Shown here in pieces: positions 53,760 through 61,903 of a stretch of 64,000 nt of DNA. The stretch covers positions 6,014,001-6,078,000 of the forward strand of contig NZ_AP022613.1 of assembly GCF_010730195.1 (NCBI RefSeq), in the 5' to 3' direction. Numbering within the stretch: position 1 is the first letter of the stretch; every line of letters starts with the position of its first letter. Source of the stretch: Mycobacterium conspicuum. GTDB lineage: Bacteria; Actinomycetota; Actinomycetes; Mycobacteriales; Mycobacteriaceae. The notes below the pieces were generated by a model. That model was not told the origin of the DNA and ran no database searches. It worked only from the letters and a program-made list of their open reading frames with translations. Both the position numbers and the translations under genes were made by a program.

Positions 53760-54968
53760 GTGGCTTTCGGCGACGGGGCAGACGACGCGGCACTCGATGG
53801 CGCCTGGAGTGAATTCTGCGACCGATTGAAGGCCGCCGGCCGACAAGCATTTAAGGATTTCAACGCGACCTCCGGCCTGCAGCGCGCCGACGCATTTCGC
53901 TTCCTCACCCAGAACCTCGGGCAGGCCTTCGATCTGGCCCTGGAAACCCGCGACACCCGCTATCCGGTGCTGCACGCGTTCTGCAACCCGAGCCGCAAGC
54001 TGGGCGGCGACTGCGCCGATTTCACCTACCAACAGGTCTGGATCGACGGTGAATCGACCTATCGCATCACCGGAACCCGTGGCACCGCACCGTTTTTCAA
54101 CATTACCGTGCAGGGCGCGCGTCCCGATGGCCCGGGCGTCCTGCACGAGCCGTTCGGCGACGTGCCCGAAGTCAACCTGTTCGGCCACCAGCTGCATGTG
54201 GAGCCGGACGGCAGATTCGAGGTCTATGTCGGCGGCCCGGAGCGTGGACCGAACTGGCTTGGAACCACCGCGGATTCACGCAAGCTGTTCATCCGCCAGG
54301 GCTTCGATCGCTGGGACGAAGTCCCCGCCCGGATGCGCATCGAGCGCGTCGACATGACCTCGCCCAAGCCGCTGCCGACTCCCGACACCGTGGTCGAGGC
54401 GATGCGCTGGGCGGGGGATTTCGTCACCGGACTGATGAACGACTGGCCCGAATTCCCGTTCACCTACGGCGGGGTTGACAGCCAACATCCGAACCGGTTC
54501 CCTGCGCTGGACGCATCCGAAGCCGACGCCAAACGCGGCCGAGCCGCCACCAACATGTACTGGGAACTGGGCGCGGACGAAGCCCTCATCATCGAGTTCG
54601 ACGCCCACGAGGGCCTCTGGATGATCACCAACATGGGCGCGTTCTTCACCAGCATGGACTTCCTCTACCGGCCGGTGAGCTACACGCCGAGCCGCGCAAC
54701 CGTGGACGACGACGGCAAAGTCAGGCTGATCCTGGCCCATCACGACCCGGGGTTGCACAACTGGATCGACACCCAGGGATTCGAGCGCGGCAACATCACC
54801 TACCGGCACATGCTCGCCGGTCAGCCCGCCGAACTGACCACCCGGCTCGTCAAGCACGCGGAACTCGCGGCGGCGTTGCCCCCGGAAACCGCGCGCGTCA
54901 CCAGCGCCGAACGCACCGCGTTGATGTGGGAGCGCTTCAACGGCATCCGCAACCGGTTCCCGCTGTGA
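53760..54968 (+). CDS. DUF1214-type conserved protein (402 aa)
   Basis: No enzyme family recognised. The C-terminal half (EALIIEFDAHEGLWMITNMG, then HDPGLHNWIDTQGFERGNIT) fits the DUF1214 pattern found in mycobacterial proteins of unknown function that often lie in lipid or sterol clusters. The N-terminal half (FLTQNLGQAFDLALETRDTR, LHAFCNPSRKLGGDCADFTY) is conserved in style but unassigned. The start is GTG at 53760 with AAGGGAGGG upstream. It lies 16 nt behind the isomerase gene. No signal peptide or membrane segment. Confidence 0.72.
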   Translation: MAFGDGADDAALDGAWSEFCDRLKAAGRQAFKDFNATSGLQRADAFRFLTQNLGQAFDLALETRDTRYPVLHAFCNPSRKLGGDCADFTYQQVWIDGESTYRITGTRGTAPFFNITVQGARPDGPGVLHEPFGDVPEVNLFGHQLHVEPDGRFEVYVGGPERGPNWLGTTADSRKLFIRQGFDRWDEVPARMRIERVDMTSPKPLPTPDTVVEAMRWAGDFVTGLMNDWPEFPFTYGGVDSQHPNRFPALDASEADAKRGRAATNMYWELGADEALIIEFDAHEGLWMITNMGAFFTSMDFLYRPVSYTPSRATVDDDGKVRLILAHHDPGLHNWIDTQGFERGNITYRHMLAGQPAELTTRLVKHAELAAALPPETARVTSAERTALMWERFNGIRNRFPL

Positions 54969-54995
54969 CCCACATTGACCCCGCGGCGCGACTAG

Positions 54996-55015
54996 TGCTA
55001 AGCAAGTGCTCAGCA
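54996..55015. promoter_or_regulatory. 20-bp inverted repeat before the ALDH gene, TetR-like operator candidate
   Basis: TGCTAAGCAAGTGCTCAGCA reads TGCTnAGCA-nn-TGCTnAGCA, symmetric except at three positions. It lies in the only sizeable gap (70 bp) of the plus-strand operon, 24 bp before the ALDH ATG. The sequence type resembles operators of mycobacterial TetR regulators. It differs from the GntR-type site at 45765, so the ALDH may have its own promoter and a regulator encoded elsewhere. Confidence 0.5.
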
Positions 55016-55038
55016 CCAGACGTTGAGAGGAATGGGCG

Positions 55039-56493
55039 ATGACGCTGCAGACGGTCCTGGATGACATCCAGAAGCGACCCGGCACGGGGGAGGTGATCCC
55101 GATCATCGACCCGGTGACCGAAGAGCAGCTCACCGAGTTCACCGACTGCGGTCCGGAGGCCGTCGACGAGGCCGTCGCGCGGGCCAAGGCTTCCTATGAA
55201 GCCGGCGTCTGGGCCGGGCTGCCCGGCCGCGAACGGGCCAAGGTCATGTGGCGCATCGCCGATCTCATCGAAGAACACGCCGCCGAGTTCGCCGAGATCG
55301 ACGCGACCAACACCGGCATGCCGATGATGCAGGCGGAATTGATCGTGCCCACCTGCGCGGAGTTTTTCCGCTACTACGCCGGCTGGTGCACCAAGCTCAA
55401 CGGCAGCTCCTACGACGTGAAGACCAGCGGCATCGCCTCGGACACCTACGTCGACCAGCACGCGTACACGCTCAACGAGCCGTACGGCGTTGTCGGCCTG
55501 ATCTTTCCGTGGAACGGGCCGATCTTCAACGCCAGCGCCAAGCTGGCGCCGGCCCTGGCCGCGGGGTGCAGCAGCGTGGTCAAACCCGCCGAGGAAACCC
55601 CGCTGTCGGCATTGCTGCTCGACCGCCTGATCGCCGAGGCCGGCGTGCCCGACGGCGTCGTCAACCTGTTGACCGGCTACGGCCACACCGCGGGCGCGGC
55701 CATCACCGCGCATCCCGACGTGGAGAAGGTCGCCTTCACCGGGTCGACCGAGGTCGGCAAGGAAATCGTGAAAGCGTCGGCGGGCAACCTGAAGAAGGTC
55801 ATGCTCGAGCTCGGCGGCAAGTCGCCCGTGCTGATCTACGCCGACGCCGACCTGGACAAGGCCATCTTCATGGCGGCCATGGGCATCTTCGTGCACTCGG
55901 GTCAGGGCTGCGTGTGCGGCTCGCGGATCTTCGTCGAGCGCAGCGTCTATGACCGCGTGGTCGAGGGCATCGCCGCGGTGGCGAACAGCATGAAGCTCGG
56001 CGGGCCGAAGGAAGAGGGCTGTATGAGCGGCCCGTTGATCAGCGCCAAACAGCTGACCCGCGTGATGGGCTTCCTCGACGAGGGCAAGCGCGACGGCGTG
56101 GAGGTGGTCACCGGCGGCCACCGGCTCGACCGCAAGGGTTACTTCGTGCACCCGACCGTGCTGACCAACGTCGACCGCGGGATGCGGCTGTTCCAGCAGG
56201 AGATCTTCGGGCCGGTGGTGACGATCCTGCCGTTCGACAACGACGACGAAGCCGTCGCGATGGCCAACGACACCACCTACGGATTGGCGTCCACCGTGTG
56301 GACCAACAACCTCAGCCGGGCCCACACACTGGCCAAGCGGTTGCAGGCCGGCACCGTCTCGATCAACTGCCAGTTGGTGTTCGACCACAGCGTCCCGTTC
56401 GGCGGGTACAAGCAGTCGGGCTGGGGCCACGAATTCGGCCGCGAGGGCGTCGAGGCCTACCTCAAAAAGAAGTCCGTTTTCGCCCAACTTTGA
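55039..56493 (+). CDS. aldehyde dehydrogenase (484 aa)
   Basis: ALDH superfamily enzyme with YGVVGLIFPWNGPIFNASAK near residue 155, the Glu region VMLELGGKSPVLIYADADLD near 255, the catalytic Cys in SGQGCVCGSR near 291, and EIFGPVVTILPFDND near 395. The end (GGYKQSGWGHEFGREGVEAY) is that of typical mycobacterial AldA-like proteins. AGAGG lies upstream of the ATG at 55039. It closes the plus-strand series of the catabolic island, separated from DUF1214 by 70 bp carrying an inverted repeat, so it may be partly independent. Confidence 0.9.
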   Translation: MTLQTVLDDIQKRPGTGEVIPIIDPVTEEQLTEFTDCGPEAVDEAVARAKASYEAGVWAGLPGRERAKVMWRIADLIEEHAAEFAEIDATNTGMPMMQAELIVPTCAEFFRYYAGWCTKLNGSSYDVKTSGIASDTYVDQHAYTLNEPYGVVGLIFPWNGPIFNASAKLAPALAAGCSSVVKPAEETPLSALLLDRLIAEAGVPDGVVNLLTGYGHTAGAAITAHPDVEKVAFTGSTEVGKEIVKASAGNLKKVMLELGGKSPVLIYADADLDKAIFMAAMGIFVHSGQGCVCGSRIFVERSVYDRVVEGIAAVANSMKLGGPKEEGCMSGPLISAKQLTRVMGFLDEGKRDGVEVVTGGHRLDRKGYFVHPTVLTNVDRGMRLFQQEIFGPVVTILPFDNDDEAVAMANDTTYGLASTVWTNNLSRAHTLAKRLQAGTVSINCQLVFDHSVPFGGYKQSGWGHEFGREGVEAYLKKKSVFAQL

Positions 56494-56692
56494 GACTTCT
56501 GGCTGCGCGCGTGTCCTCCCGTGCTCTCGGCTTTCCCGCCTCTAAGCTTGCTGAGATCACGAGGAGGGACAGCGACGTATCGGCAGCAACTACGGCGCCG
56601 GGCGACGAGGTCAAGGCGCACTGACGGCTAAACCGGGCGGGGGTTTCCCCGCGCCGGGTTCTCCTGCTGAGCGGCGGCGTTGGGTCGCGCCG

Positions 56693-58693
56693 ATGCGCCG
56701 CGTCGGCCGGCTGGCGGTCTGGGACAAACCCGAACGGCGAGAAGGCATTCCCGCGCTGGACGGGCTGCGCGCCATCGCGGTTGCGCTGGTGCTCGTCGGG
56801 CACGGCGGCATCCCCGGCGTGGGCGGCGGCTTCATCGGCGTCGACATCTTCTTCGTCCTATCCGGATTCCTCATCACGTCGCTGCTACTCGACGAGTTGG
56901 GGCGCACCGGCCGGATCGAGCTGACCGGATTCTGGATCCGCCGCGCCCGACGGTTGCTGCCCGCGCTGGTGCTGATGGTGCTCACCGTCGCGGTGGCCCG
57001 CCAACTGCTGCCCGACCAATCCCTCGCCGGCCTGCGAAACGACGCGCTCGCCGCCTTCTTGTGGATGGCCAACTGGCGCTTCGTCGCCCAGAAGACCGAC
57101 TACTTCACCCAGGCCGCCCCGCCCTCGCCGCTGCAGCACACCTGGTCGCTGGGGGTGGAGGAGCAGTATTACCTGCTCTGGCCCGTCCTGCTGATCGTGA
57201 TGACCCTGCTGCTGGCGGCGCGGGCCCGGCGCTACTTCGCCAAGGCCACGGTGGGCGGGGTGCGGTTCGCGACCTTCCTGCTGGCCAGCCTGGGCGCGCT
57301 GGCGTCGGCCGCGGTGGCGATCGTCGTCGTCTCGGACGCCACCCGCGACCGGGTGTATTTCGGCACCGACACCCGCGCGCAGGCGTTGCTCATCGGCTCC
57401 GCGGCATCGGCTCTGCTGGTCCGCGATTGGCCCTCGCTGAACCGCGGCTGGTGCCTGATCCGTACTCGGACCGGCCGACGCGTCGCGCGGCTGTTGCCGG
57501 TCGTCGGTGCGGCGGGCCTGGCGGCCGCGGCTCACCACGCGACCGGCGGCGTCGCCGAGTTCCGGCACGGGCTGCTGATCGGGGTGGCGTTCGCGGCCGT
57601 GCTGGTGGTCGCCCCGGTCGCGCTGGAGCAGCGCGGAGCCGTGGCCCGGGTGCTGGCCTGGCGCCCGTTGGTGTGGCTGGGCGGCATTTCCTACGGCGTC
57701 TATCTGTGGCACTGGCCGATCTTCTTGGCGGTCAACGGCGAACGCACCGGATGGTCGGGCCTTCCGTTGTTCGCGGCTCGGTGTGTCGCCACGGTGGCGG
57801 TGGCCGCCGCGTCGTGGTGGCTGATCGAACAGCCGATCCGGCGCTGGCGACCGTCGCAGGTGCCGTTGTTGCCGCTGGCGGGGGCCACGGTGGCCAGTGC
57901 GGCGGCGGTGACGCTGTTGGTGGTTCCGGTCGGAACGGGACCCGGCCTACACGAGGGCCTGCCGCCGGACGTGTCGGCGGTCGCGGCCATTTCGCCCTCG
58001 CCGCCGGGGCCGGGTCACCACCCGCGAGATCCCAACCGGCCGTTCACCGTATCGGTTTTCGGCGACTCGATCGGCTGGACCTGGATGCATTTCCTTCCGC
58101 CGACTCCGGGCTTTGCGTTCCTCGACCACACCGTGATCGGCTGCAGCCTGGTGCGCGGCACGCCGTATCGATACATCGGCAAGACGTTGGAGCAGAAGCC
58201 CGAATGCGACGACTGGCCGCTGCGCTGGTCGACACAGATGGGCCGGGACCAGCCCGACGTCGCGCTGCTGATCATCGGCCGCTGGGAGACGGTGGATCGG
58301 GTCAACGAGGGAAAGTGGACGCATATCGGTGACCCGACCTTCGACGCGTACCTCAACGCCGAATTGGAGCGAGCGCTGAATATCGTGGGCTCCACCGGTG
58401 TTCGCGTGGTGGTGGCGACGGTGCCCTACAGCCGCGGCGGCGAACAACCCAACGGCCGCCCCTACCCGGAGGATCAACCGGATCGGGTGAACCAATGGAA
58501 CACCATGCTGCGCAACACCGTTGGCCACCATCCGGGCGTGCAGATCCTCGACCTGAACAAGAAGCTCTGCCCGGACGGCGTTTACACCGCCAAGGTCGAC
58601 GGCATCAAGGTCCGCAGCGACGGGGTGCATCTCACCCCGGAGGGCGTCAGGTGGTTGACGCCGTGGCTCGAGGATTCGGTGCGCACCCGTTAA
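56693..58693 (+). CDS. membrane acyltransferase 3 with C-terminal SGNH domain, OafA-like (666 aa)
   Basis: N-terminal acyltransferase-3 domain with about ten membrane segments. It has IPALDGLRAIAVALVLVGHG near residue 20 with the conserved His, FFVLSGFLITSLLL, RRARRLLPALVL, and the later YGVYLWHWPIFLAVNG. After a Pro-rich linker comes an SGNH domain with the Ser in VFGDSIGWTW near residue 457 and the D-x-x-H in DGVHLTPEG near 643. Such proteins O-acylate cell-wall glycans or lipids. Size and layout resemble M. tuberculosis Rv0111. The region 56494-56692 upstream holds no recognisable gene. ATG at 56693. Confidence 0.88.
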   Translation: MRRVGRLAVWDKPERREGIPALDGLRAIAVALVLVGHGGIPGVGGGFIGVDIFFVLSGFLITSLLLDELGRTGRIELTGFWIRRARRLLPALVLMVLTVAVARQLLPDQSLAGLRNDALAAFLWMANWRFVAQKTDYFTQAAPPSPLQHTWSLGVEEQYYLLWPVLLIVMTLLLAARARRYFAKATVGGVRFATFLLASLGALASAAVAIVVVSDATRDRVYFGTDTRAQALLIGSAASALLVRDWPSLNRGWCLIRTRTGRRVARLLPVVGAAGLAAAAHHATGGVAEFRHGLLIGVAFAAVLVVAPVALEQRGAVARVLAWRPLVWLGGISYGVYLWHWPIFLAVNGERTGWSGLPLFAARCVATVAVAAASWWLIEQPIRRWRPSQVPLLPLAGATVASAAAVTLLVVPVGTGPGLHEGLPPDVSAVAAISPSPPGPGHHPRDPNRPFTVSVFGDSIGWTWMHFLPPTPGFAFLDHTVIGCSLVRGTPYRYIGKTLEQKPECDDWPLRWSTQMGRDQPDVALLIIGRWETVDRVNEGKWTHIGDPTFDAYLNAELERALNIVGSTGVRVVVATVPYSRGGEQPNGRPYPEDQPDRVNQWNTMLRNTVGHHPGVQILDLNKKLCPDGVYTAKVDGIKVRSDGVHLTPEGVRWLTPWLEDSVRTR

Positions 58694-58700
58694 CCGGTCG

Positions 58701-59360
58701 CTAATCGGCCGTGCGGCAACTGACTTCCATGCTGTCCTGCTCCCGGACGAGGAAGTTGAAGCTCTCGTAGCCGTTGTCGGGGCTGCGCACGTGGTCGAGG
58801 TAGGGCTTCATGTCCGGGGCGCTGGCGTTGTCGGCGACGACCAGCACGCCGGCTGACAGCCGCGGTTCGAGCAGCCTGATCACCGGCAGGTACAGGTCTT
58901 TCCACCCGTCGAGCAGGACGAAGTCGACCGGCCCGTCCAGGTCGGCCAGCGTGGCTAGCGCGTCCCCTTCGAGGATGGTGATCACGTCGTCCAGTCCGGT
59001 CTTGGCGAACGTCTGCTTCGCGGCCGCGATCTTGGTCTCGCTGAGCTCCGTGGTCACCACGCGGCCGGTGCCGTTGTCGCGCACCGCCGACGCCAAATGA
59101 ATGGCGGAGATCCCGAAGGACATCCCGAACTCGACCACCGTTGCGGGACGGGTCGCGCGCACCAGAGAGTAGAGCAGCCGGCCGGCCTCGGGTGTCACCG
59201 GGATATAGAACTCGCTCAAGGCCTCGGTGCGTTCCTGGGCGGTCATCGGTCGCCCGAGGCCAGCGCCCAGCTCGCGCAGCTTCGACATCTGTTGTTTGGA
59301 CTCGGCGTACATCCGGTCGAGCTCGGCCGCGACTTTCAGATCCTGCAACGTGTTGGGCAT
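58701..59360 (-). CDS. class I SAM-dependent methyltransferase, O-methyltransferase-like (219 aa)
   Basis: Rossmann-type methyltransferase. It has the SAM-binding motif VVEFGMSFGISAIHLASAVR near residue 78, followed by TTELSETKIAAAKQTFAKTG and the acidic LEGDALATLADLDGPVDFVL. The late FVLLDGWKDLYLPVIRLLEP with ADNASAPDMKPYLDHVR fits catechol-type O-methyltransferases. N-terminal helices (LQDLKVAAELDRMYAESKQQ) are typical. ATG at 59360 with GTG at 59366 as alternative. It is convergent with the acyltransferase (7 bp between stops) and divergent from the M-box transcript. Substrate unknown. Confidence 0.82.
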   Translation of the reverse strand: MPNTLQDLKVAAELDRMYAESKQQMSKLRELGAGLGRPMTAQERTEALSEFYIPVTPEAGRLLYSLVRATRPATVVEFGMSFGISAIHLASAVRDNGTGRVVTTELSETKIAAAKQTFAKTGLDDVITILEGDALATLADLDGPVDFVLLDGWKDLYLPVIRLLEPRLSAGVLVVADNASAPDMKPYLDHVRSPDNGYESFNFLVREQDSMEVSCRTAD

Positions 59361-59391
59361 ACCCACGAGCGTAAGCGTTACGTAAATGGGT

Positions 59392-59420
59392 TTGACGTGC
59401 GGTTAATCGCGTGCCACCAT
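59392..59420 (+). promoter_or_regulatory. putative promoter of the M-box transcript
   Basis: TTGACG (59392-59397) and CACCAT (59415-59420) are separated by 17 bp, a reasonable SigA-type pair for mycobacteria (the -10 keeps A2, A5 and T6). The predicted start of transcription near 59427 is a few bases before the M-box P1 stem. Confidence 0.4.
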
Positions 59421-59431
59421 GGGACGTTGCA

Positions 59432-59599
59432 AGCACCTCGGTAGGTGAGGCGTCTGCACGGATACAGGCCACTGACCCCGAACGTCGAGAGACGCCCCGG
59501 GTCAGGACAGCTCTTCCCGGACCCAAGGGTTGAGCCCAAGTGGCTTCCGGACCCCCGGATACGCCGTGCAGTGCCGAAGCTCCGACGAGAGGGGTGCGT
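59432..59599 (+). ncRNA. M-box (ykoK) magnesium riboswitch
   Basis: The stretch contains the conserved M-box blocks in order: GGTAGGTGAGGCGTCTGCAC, GGATACAGGCCACTGACCCC, GAACGTCGAGAGACGCCCCG, and near the 3' end GGATACGCCGTGCAGTGCCG followed by AAGCTCCGACGAGAGGGG. GCACC at the 5' edge pairs with GGTGC at the 3' edge to close P1. M-boxes fold around Mg2+ and turn expression off when Mg2+ is plentiful. In M. tuberculosis such an element precedes Rv1535 (from memory). An intrinsic terminator follows at once. Confidence 0.92.
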
Positions 59600-59624
59600 C
59601 CGGCGGTGTTTCCGCCGGGCTTTT
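59600..59624 (+). terminator. intrinsic terminator of the M-box
   Basis: A 7-bp perfect GC stem, CCGGCGG-tgttt-CCGCCGG, is followed by GCTTTT. It starts at the base of the aptamer, the classical place for a riboswitch-controlled terminator. Pairing of the terminator arm with aptamer sequence would be the antitermination state. Confidence 0.75.
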
Positions 59625-59693
59625 CCGCCTCTCCCGTACAGGTGACTGTGACGACACCCGCGTGTGTCCCGGCCGTGAGGAGGTGAGGGCGAG

Positions 59694-59771
59694 ATGAGCG
59701 ATACCAGCGATAGTCCGTATCCCAAATCCGTCTTGTCCCGATCCGGTTCCGGCGTTCCTTCTGTGGCCTGA
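59694..59771 (+). CDS. 25-codon leader ORF between the M-box and the downstream genes
   Basis: ATG at 59694 is preceded by GAGGAGGTGAGGGCGAG, the strongest Shine-Dalgarno in the window. The ORF reads MSDTSDSPYPKSVLSRSGSG and ends VPSVA. It is rich in Ser and Pro, has no membrane segment, and ends 72 bp before the next credible start. It may be a regulatory leader peptide coupled to readthrough of the M-box terminator, or a real small protein. Nothing is visible between its stop and the next gene apart from that gene's possible alternative start (59796). Confidence 0.55.
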   Translation: MSDTSDSPYPKSVLSRSGSGVPSVA

Positions 59772-59843
59772 GTCCTCTCAGACGTCCGCGCCTTAATGCG
59801 CGTGAATGCCGAAAGCCGTCGGGCTTCCCGGCAGGAGAACATC

Positions 59844-60035
59844 ATGACCTTCGTTGTTGCACACCATGACTTCGGCTTTTCCGTGGAGCGTCGCTCGATG
59901 CGGCGTGCGGGCCGGCGGCTGGCGCACAAGGTGCGCGGCCTGCGCATCCCGACCCCGCAAGAGCGCGCCGACCGGTACGTGTCGCGGACGCCGCTTGCGG
60001 TGCTCGCACCGCCGACAGCAGGCGAGCGCCGTTGA
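59844..60035 (+). CDS. small basic protein, Rv1535-like (63 aa)
   Basis: Begins MTFVVAHHDFGFSVERRSMR and continues with RAGRRLAHKVRGLRIPTPQE; very rich in Arg with an amphipathic middle. AGGAGA lies 6 nt upstream of ATG 59844. A longer form from ATG 59796 would have 79 aa, close to the 78 aa I recall for M. tuberculosis Rv1535, the gene behind the M-box there. Function unknown; the link to Mg2+ is only its position between the riboswitch and a transporter. The transporter ATG is 59 nt downstream. Confidence 0.65.
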   Translation: MTFVVAHHDFGFSVERRSMRRAGRRLAHKVRGLRIPTPQERADRYVSRTPLAVLAPPTAGERR

Positions 60036-60094
60036 CTGACTACGCCGCGCAGCACACGACGTAGTTCGGCCCCTCTTCAGTGAACGAGAGTCCC

Positions 60095-61903
60095 ATGGCT
60101 TCCCTCTCCACGCAGTACCGCGGTGGCCTTCGCGCCATCCTCGGTCGCGGCGCTGCGGCCGCCCCGAACGAAAACCCGGAACCCGGCCAGGCCGTGCTGG
60201 ATCCGGCGCACGTCGGCGATATCGTCGGCGCGTTCGGCCGCATCCGGCGCGACGGCACCGAGCCCTCCGGGATCTTCGGTGGGCGCTTCCGGCGCCTGCG
60301 GACGCTGATGGTCATTACCGGTCCGGGCCTCATCGTGATGGTCGGCGACAATGACGCGGGCGGTGTGGCCACCTACACCCAGGCCGGCCAGAACTACGGG
60401 ATGGGCCTGCTGTGGACGCTGGCCCTGATGATCCCGGTGCTCTACGTGAACCAGGAAATGGTGCTGCGGTTGGGCGCGGTCAGCCGAGTGGGCCACGCAC
60501 GCTTGATCATCGAGCGTTTCGGGAAATTCTGGGGCGCCTTCAGCATCGGTGACCTGCTGATCGTCAACGCATTGACCATCGTCACCGAATTCATCGGCGT
60601 CGCACTGGCCCTCGGGTTCCTGGGCTGCCCGAAGGTCGTTGCGGTTCCGGCCGCCGCCGCGCTGTTGTTCGCCGTCGTGGCCGGGGGCTCGTTCCGTCGC
60701 TGGGAAGGGCTGATGTTCCTGCTGATCGCGGTGAACGTGCTGATCATCCCGATGGCGCTGATGGCACATCCCACTGTGAAAGCGACTGCCGCCGGGCTGG
60801 TTCCGCAGTTCCCCGGCGGCCTGAACTCCACCGTGCTGCTGTTGACCGTCGCGATCGTGGGCACCACGGTGGCGCCGTGGCAGCTGTTCTTCCAGCAGTC
60901 CAACGTCGTGGACAAGCGCATCACGGCGCGCTGGATTCCCTATGCGCGAGCCGATTTGGTCATCGGGATCGTCGTGGTCATGGCCGGCGCTTCGGTGCTG
61001 ATGGCGGTGACCGCGTTCGGCTTGACCGGCACCGGCGCGGCCGGCAACTTCACCGACGCGGGTGCGGTGGCGACCGCGCTGTCCAACCACGTCGGTCACC
61101 CGATGGGGGTGATGTTCGCGATCATCTTGCTGGACGCATCGCTGATCGGGGCCAACGCCATCGGGCTGGCGACCACCTACGCCGTCGGCGACGCGCTGGG
61201 CAAGCGCCACTCGCTGCACTGGAAGATCAGCCAGGCCCCGTTGTTCTACGGCGGATACGCGTTGCTGCTCACCGTCTCGGCGGCGGTGGCGTTCAGCCCC
61301 GACCCCGTCCTGGGCCTGGTGACTCAGGGCGTGCAGGCGCTCGCCGGTGTCTTGCTGCCCTCGGCCACCGTGTTTCTCGTTCTGCTGTGCAACGACCGCG
61401 CGTTGTTGGGCCCATGGGTAAATACGGTGCGGCAGAACATCCTTGCGTGGACCATCGTCTGGTCGCTGGTGCTGTTGTCGTTGGCATTGACGGCTACCAC
61501 CTTCTTCAAGGACTTGCCCACCGCCACCATCGAGGTCGGGCTCGCGGCGGGTGCGGTGATCGGCATCGTGGGCGGCGCGGTCACGATTGTCGCCGGTCGT
61601 CGGTCAAGTGATCGCCGGAAGGCGGAGATCATCTCGCAAGCGTTTGGTGGTGGCCTCGATCCCGAGGAAGTCGACGAGATCGAGAACACGGCGTCCCTCA
61701 CCCGCGCCGAACGGCGTGCCGTTCTTCGACAGGACCGGGCGAACTGGCAGACCCCGAACCTGGCCAGCCTGGACCGGCCGGTCATGTCGCCGGTCCGCCG
61801 GGCCGGACTGCTGGCGTTGCGCGGTTACCTGGTGTTGGCCGTCGTGTTCGTGGTGATCAAGATCGTCGAGGTCGCGGTGGCCGCACCGGCCGGCTCATTC
61901 TGA
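60095..61903 (+). CDS. NRAMP-family divalent metal transporter, probable Mg2+ type (602 aa)
   Basis: Eleven or so membrane segments with NRAMP architecture. The two metal-site motifs differ from MntH: the first half-helix reads GPGLIVMVGDNDAGGVATYT where MntH has DPGN, and the sixth helix reads TTVAPWQLFFQQS where MntH has MPH. Loss of the conserved Met and these exact replacements are features of the NRAMP-related magnesium transporters. The M-box upstream agrees with Mg2+. There is an N-terminal cytosolic extension of about 65 residues and a soluble insert before the last helix (GLDPEEVDEIENTASLTRAE). ATG at 60095 chosen; GTG 60080 possible. Confidence 0.85.
   Translation: MASLSTQYRGGLRAILGRGAAAAPNENPEPGQAVLDPAHVGDIVGAFGRIRRDGTEPSGIFGGRFRRLRTLMVITGPGLIVMVGDNDAGGVATYTQAGQNYGMGLLWTLALMIPVLYVNQEMVLRLGAVSRVGHARLIIERFGKFWGAFSIGDLLIVNALTIVTEFIGVALALGFLGCPKVVAVPAAAALLFAVVAGGSFRRWEGLMFLLIAVNVLIIPMALMAHPTVKATAAGLVPQFPGGLNSTVLLLTVAIVGTTVAPWQLFFQQSNVVDKRITARWIPYARADLVIGIVVVMAGASVLMAVTAFGLTGTGAAGNFTDAGAVATALSNHVGHPMGVMFAIILLDASLIGANAIGLATTYAVGDALGKRHSLHWKISQAPLFYGGYALLLTVSAAVAFSPDPVLGLVTQGVQALAGVLLPSATVFLVLLCNDRALLGPWVNTVRQNILAWTIVWSLVLLSLALTATTFFKDLPTATIEVGLAAGAVIGIVGGAVTIVAGRRSSDRRKAEIISQAFGGGLDPEEVDEIENTASLTRAERRAVLRQDRANWQTPNLASLDRPVMSPVRRAGLLALRGYLVLAVVFVVIKIVEVAVAAPAGSF

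Noticed and set aside
56680..58332. Plus-strand ORF of 550 codons overlapping the acyltransferase
   Set aside because: Arg/Ala/Gly-rich frame-shifted shadow; the acyltransferase frame has clear membrane and SGNH motifs.
60095..61903. Naming the NRAMP gene mntH
   Set aside because: Metal-site motifs and the M-box point to Mg2+, so the manganese name would mislead.
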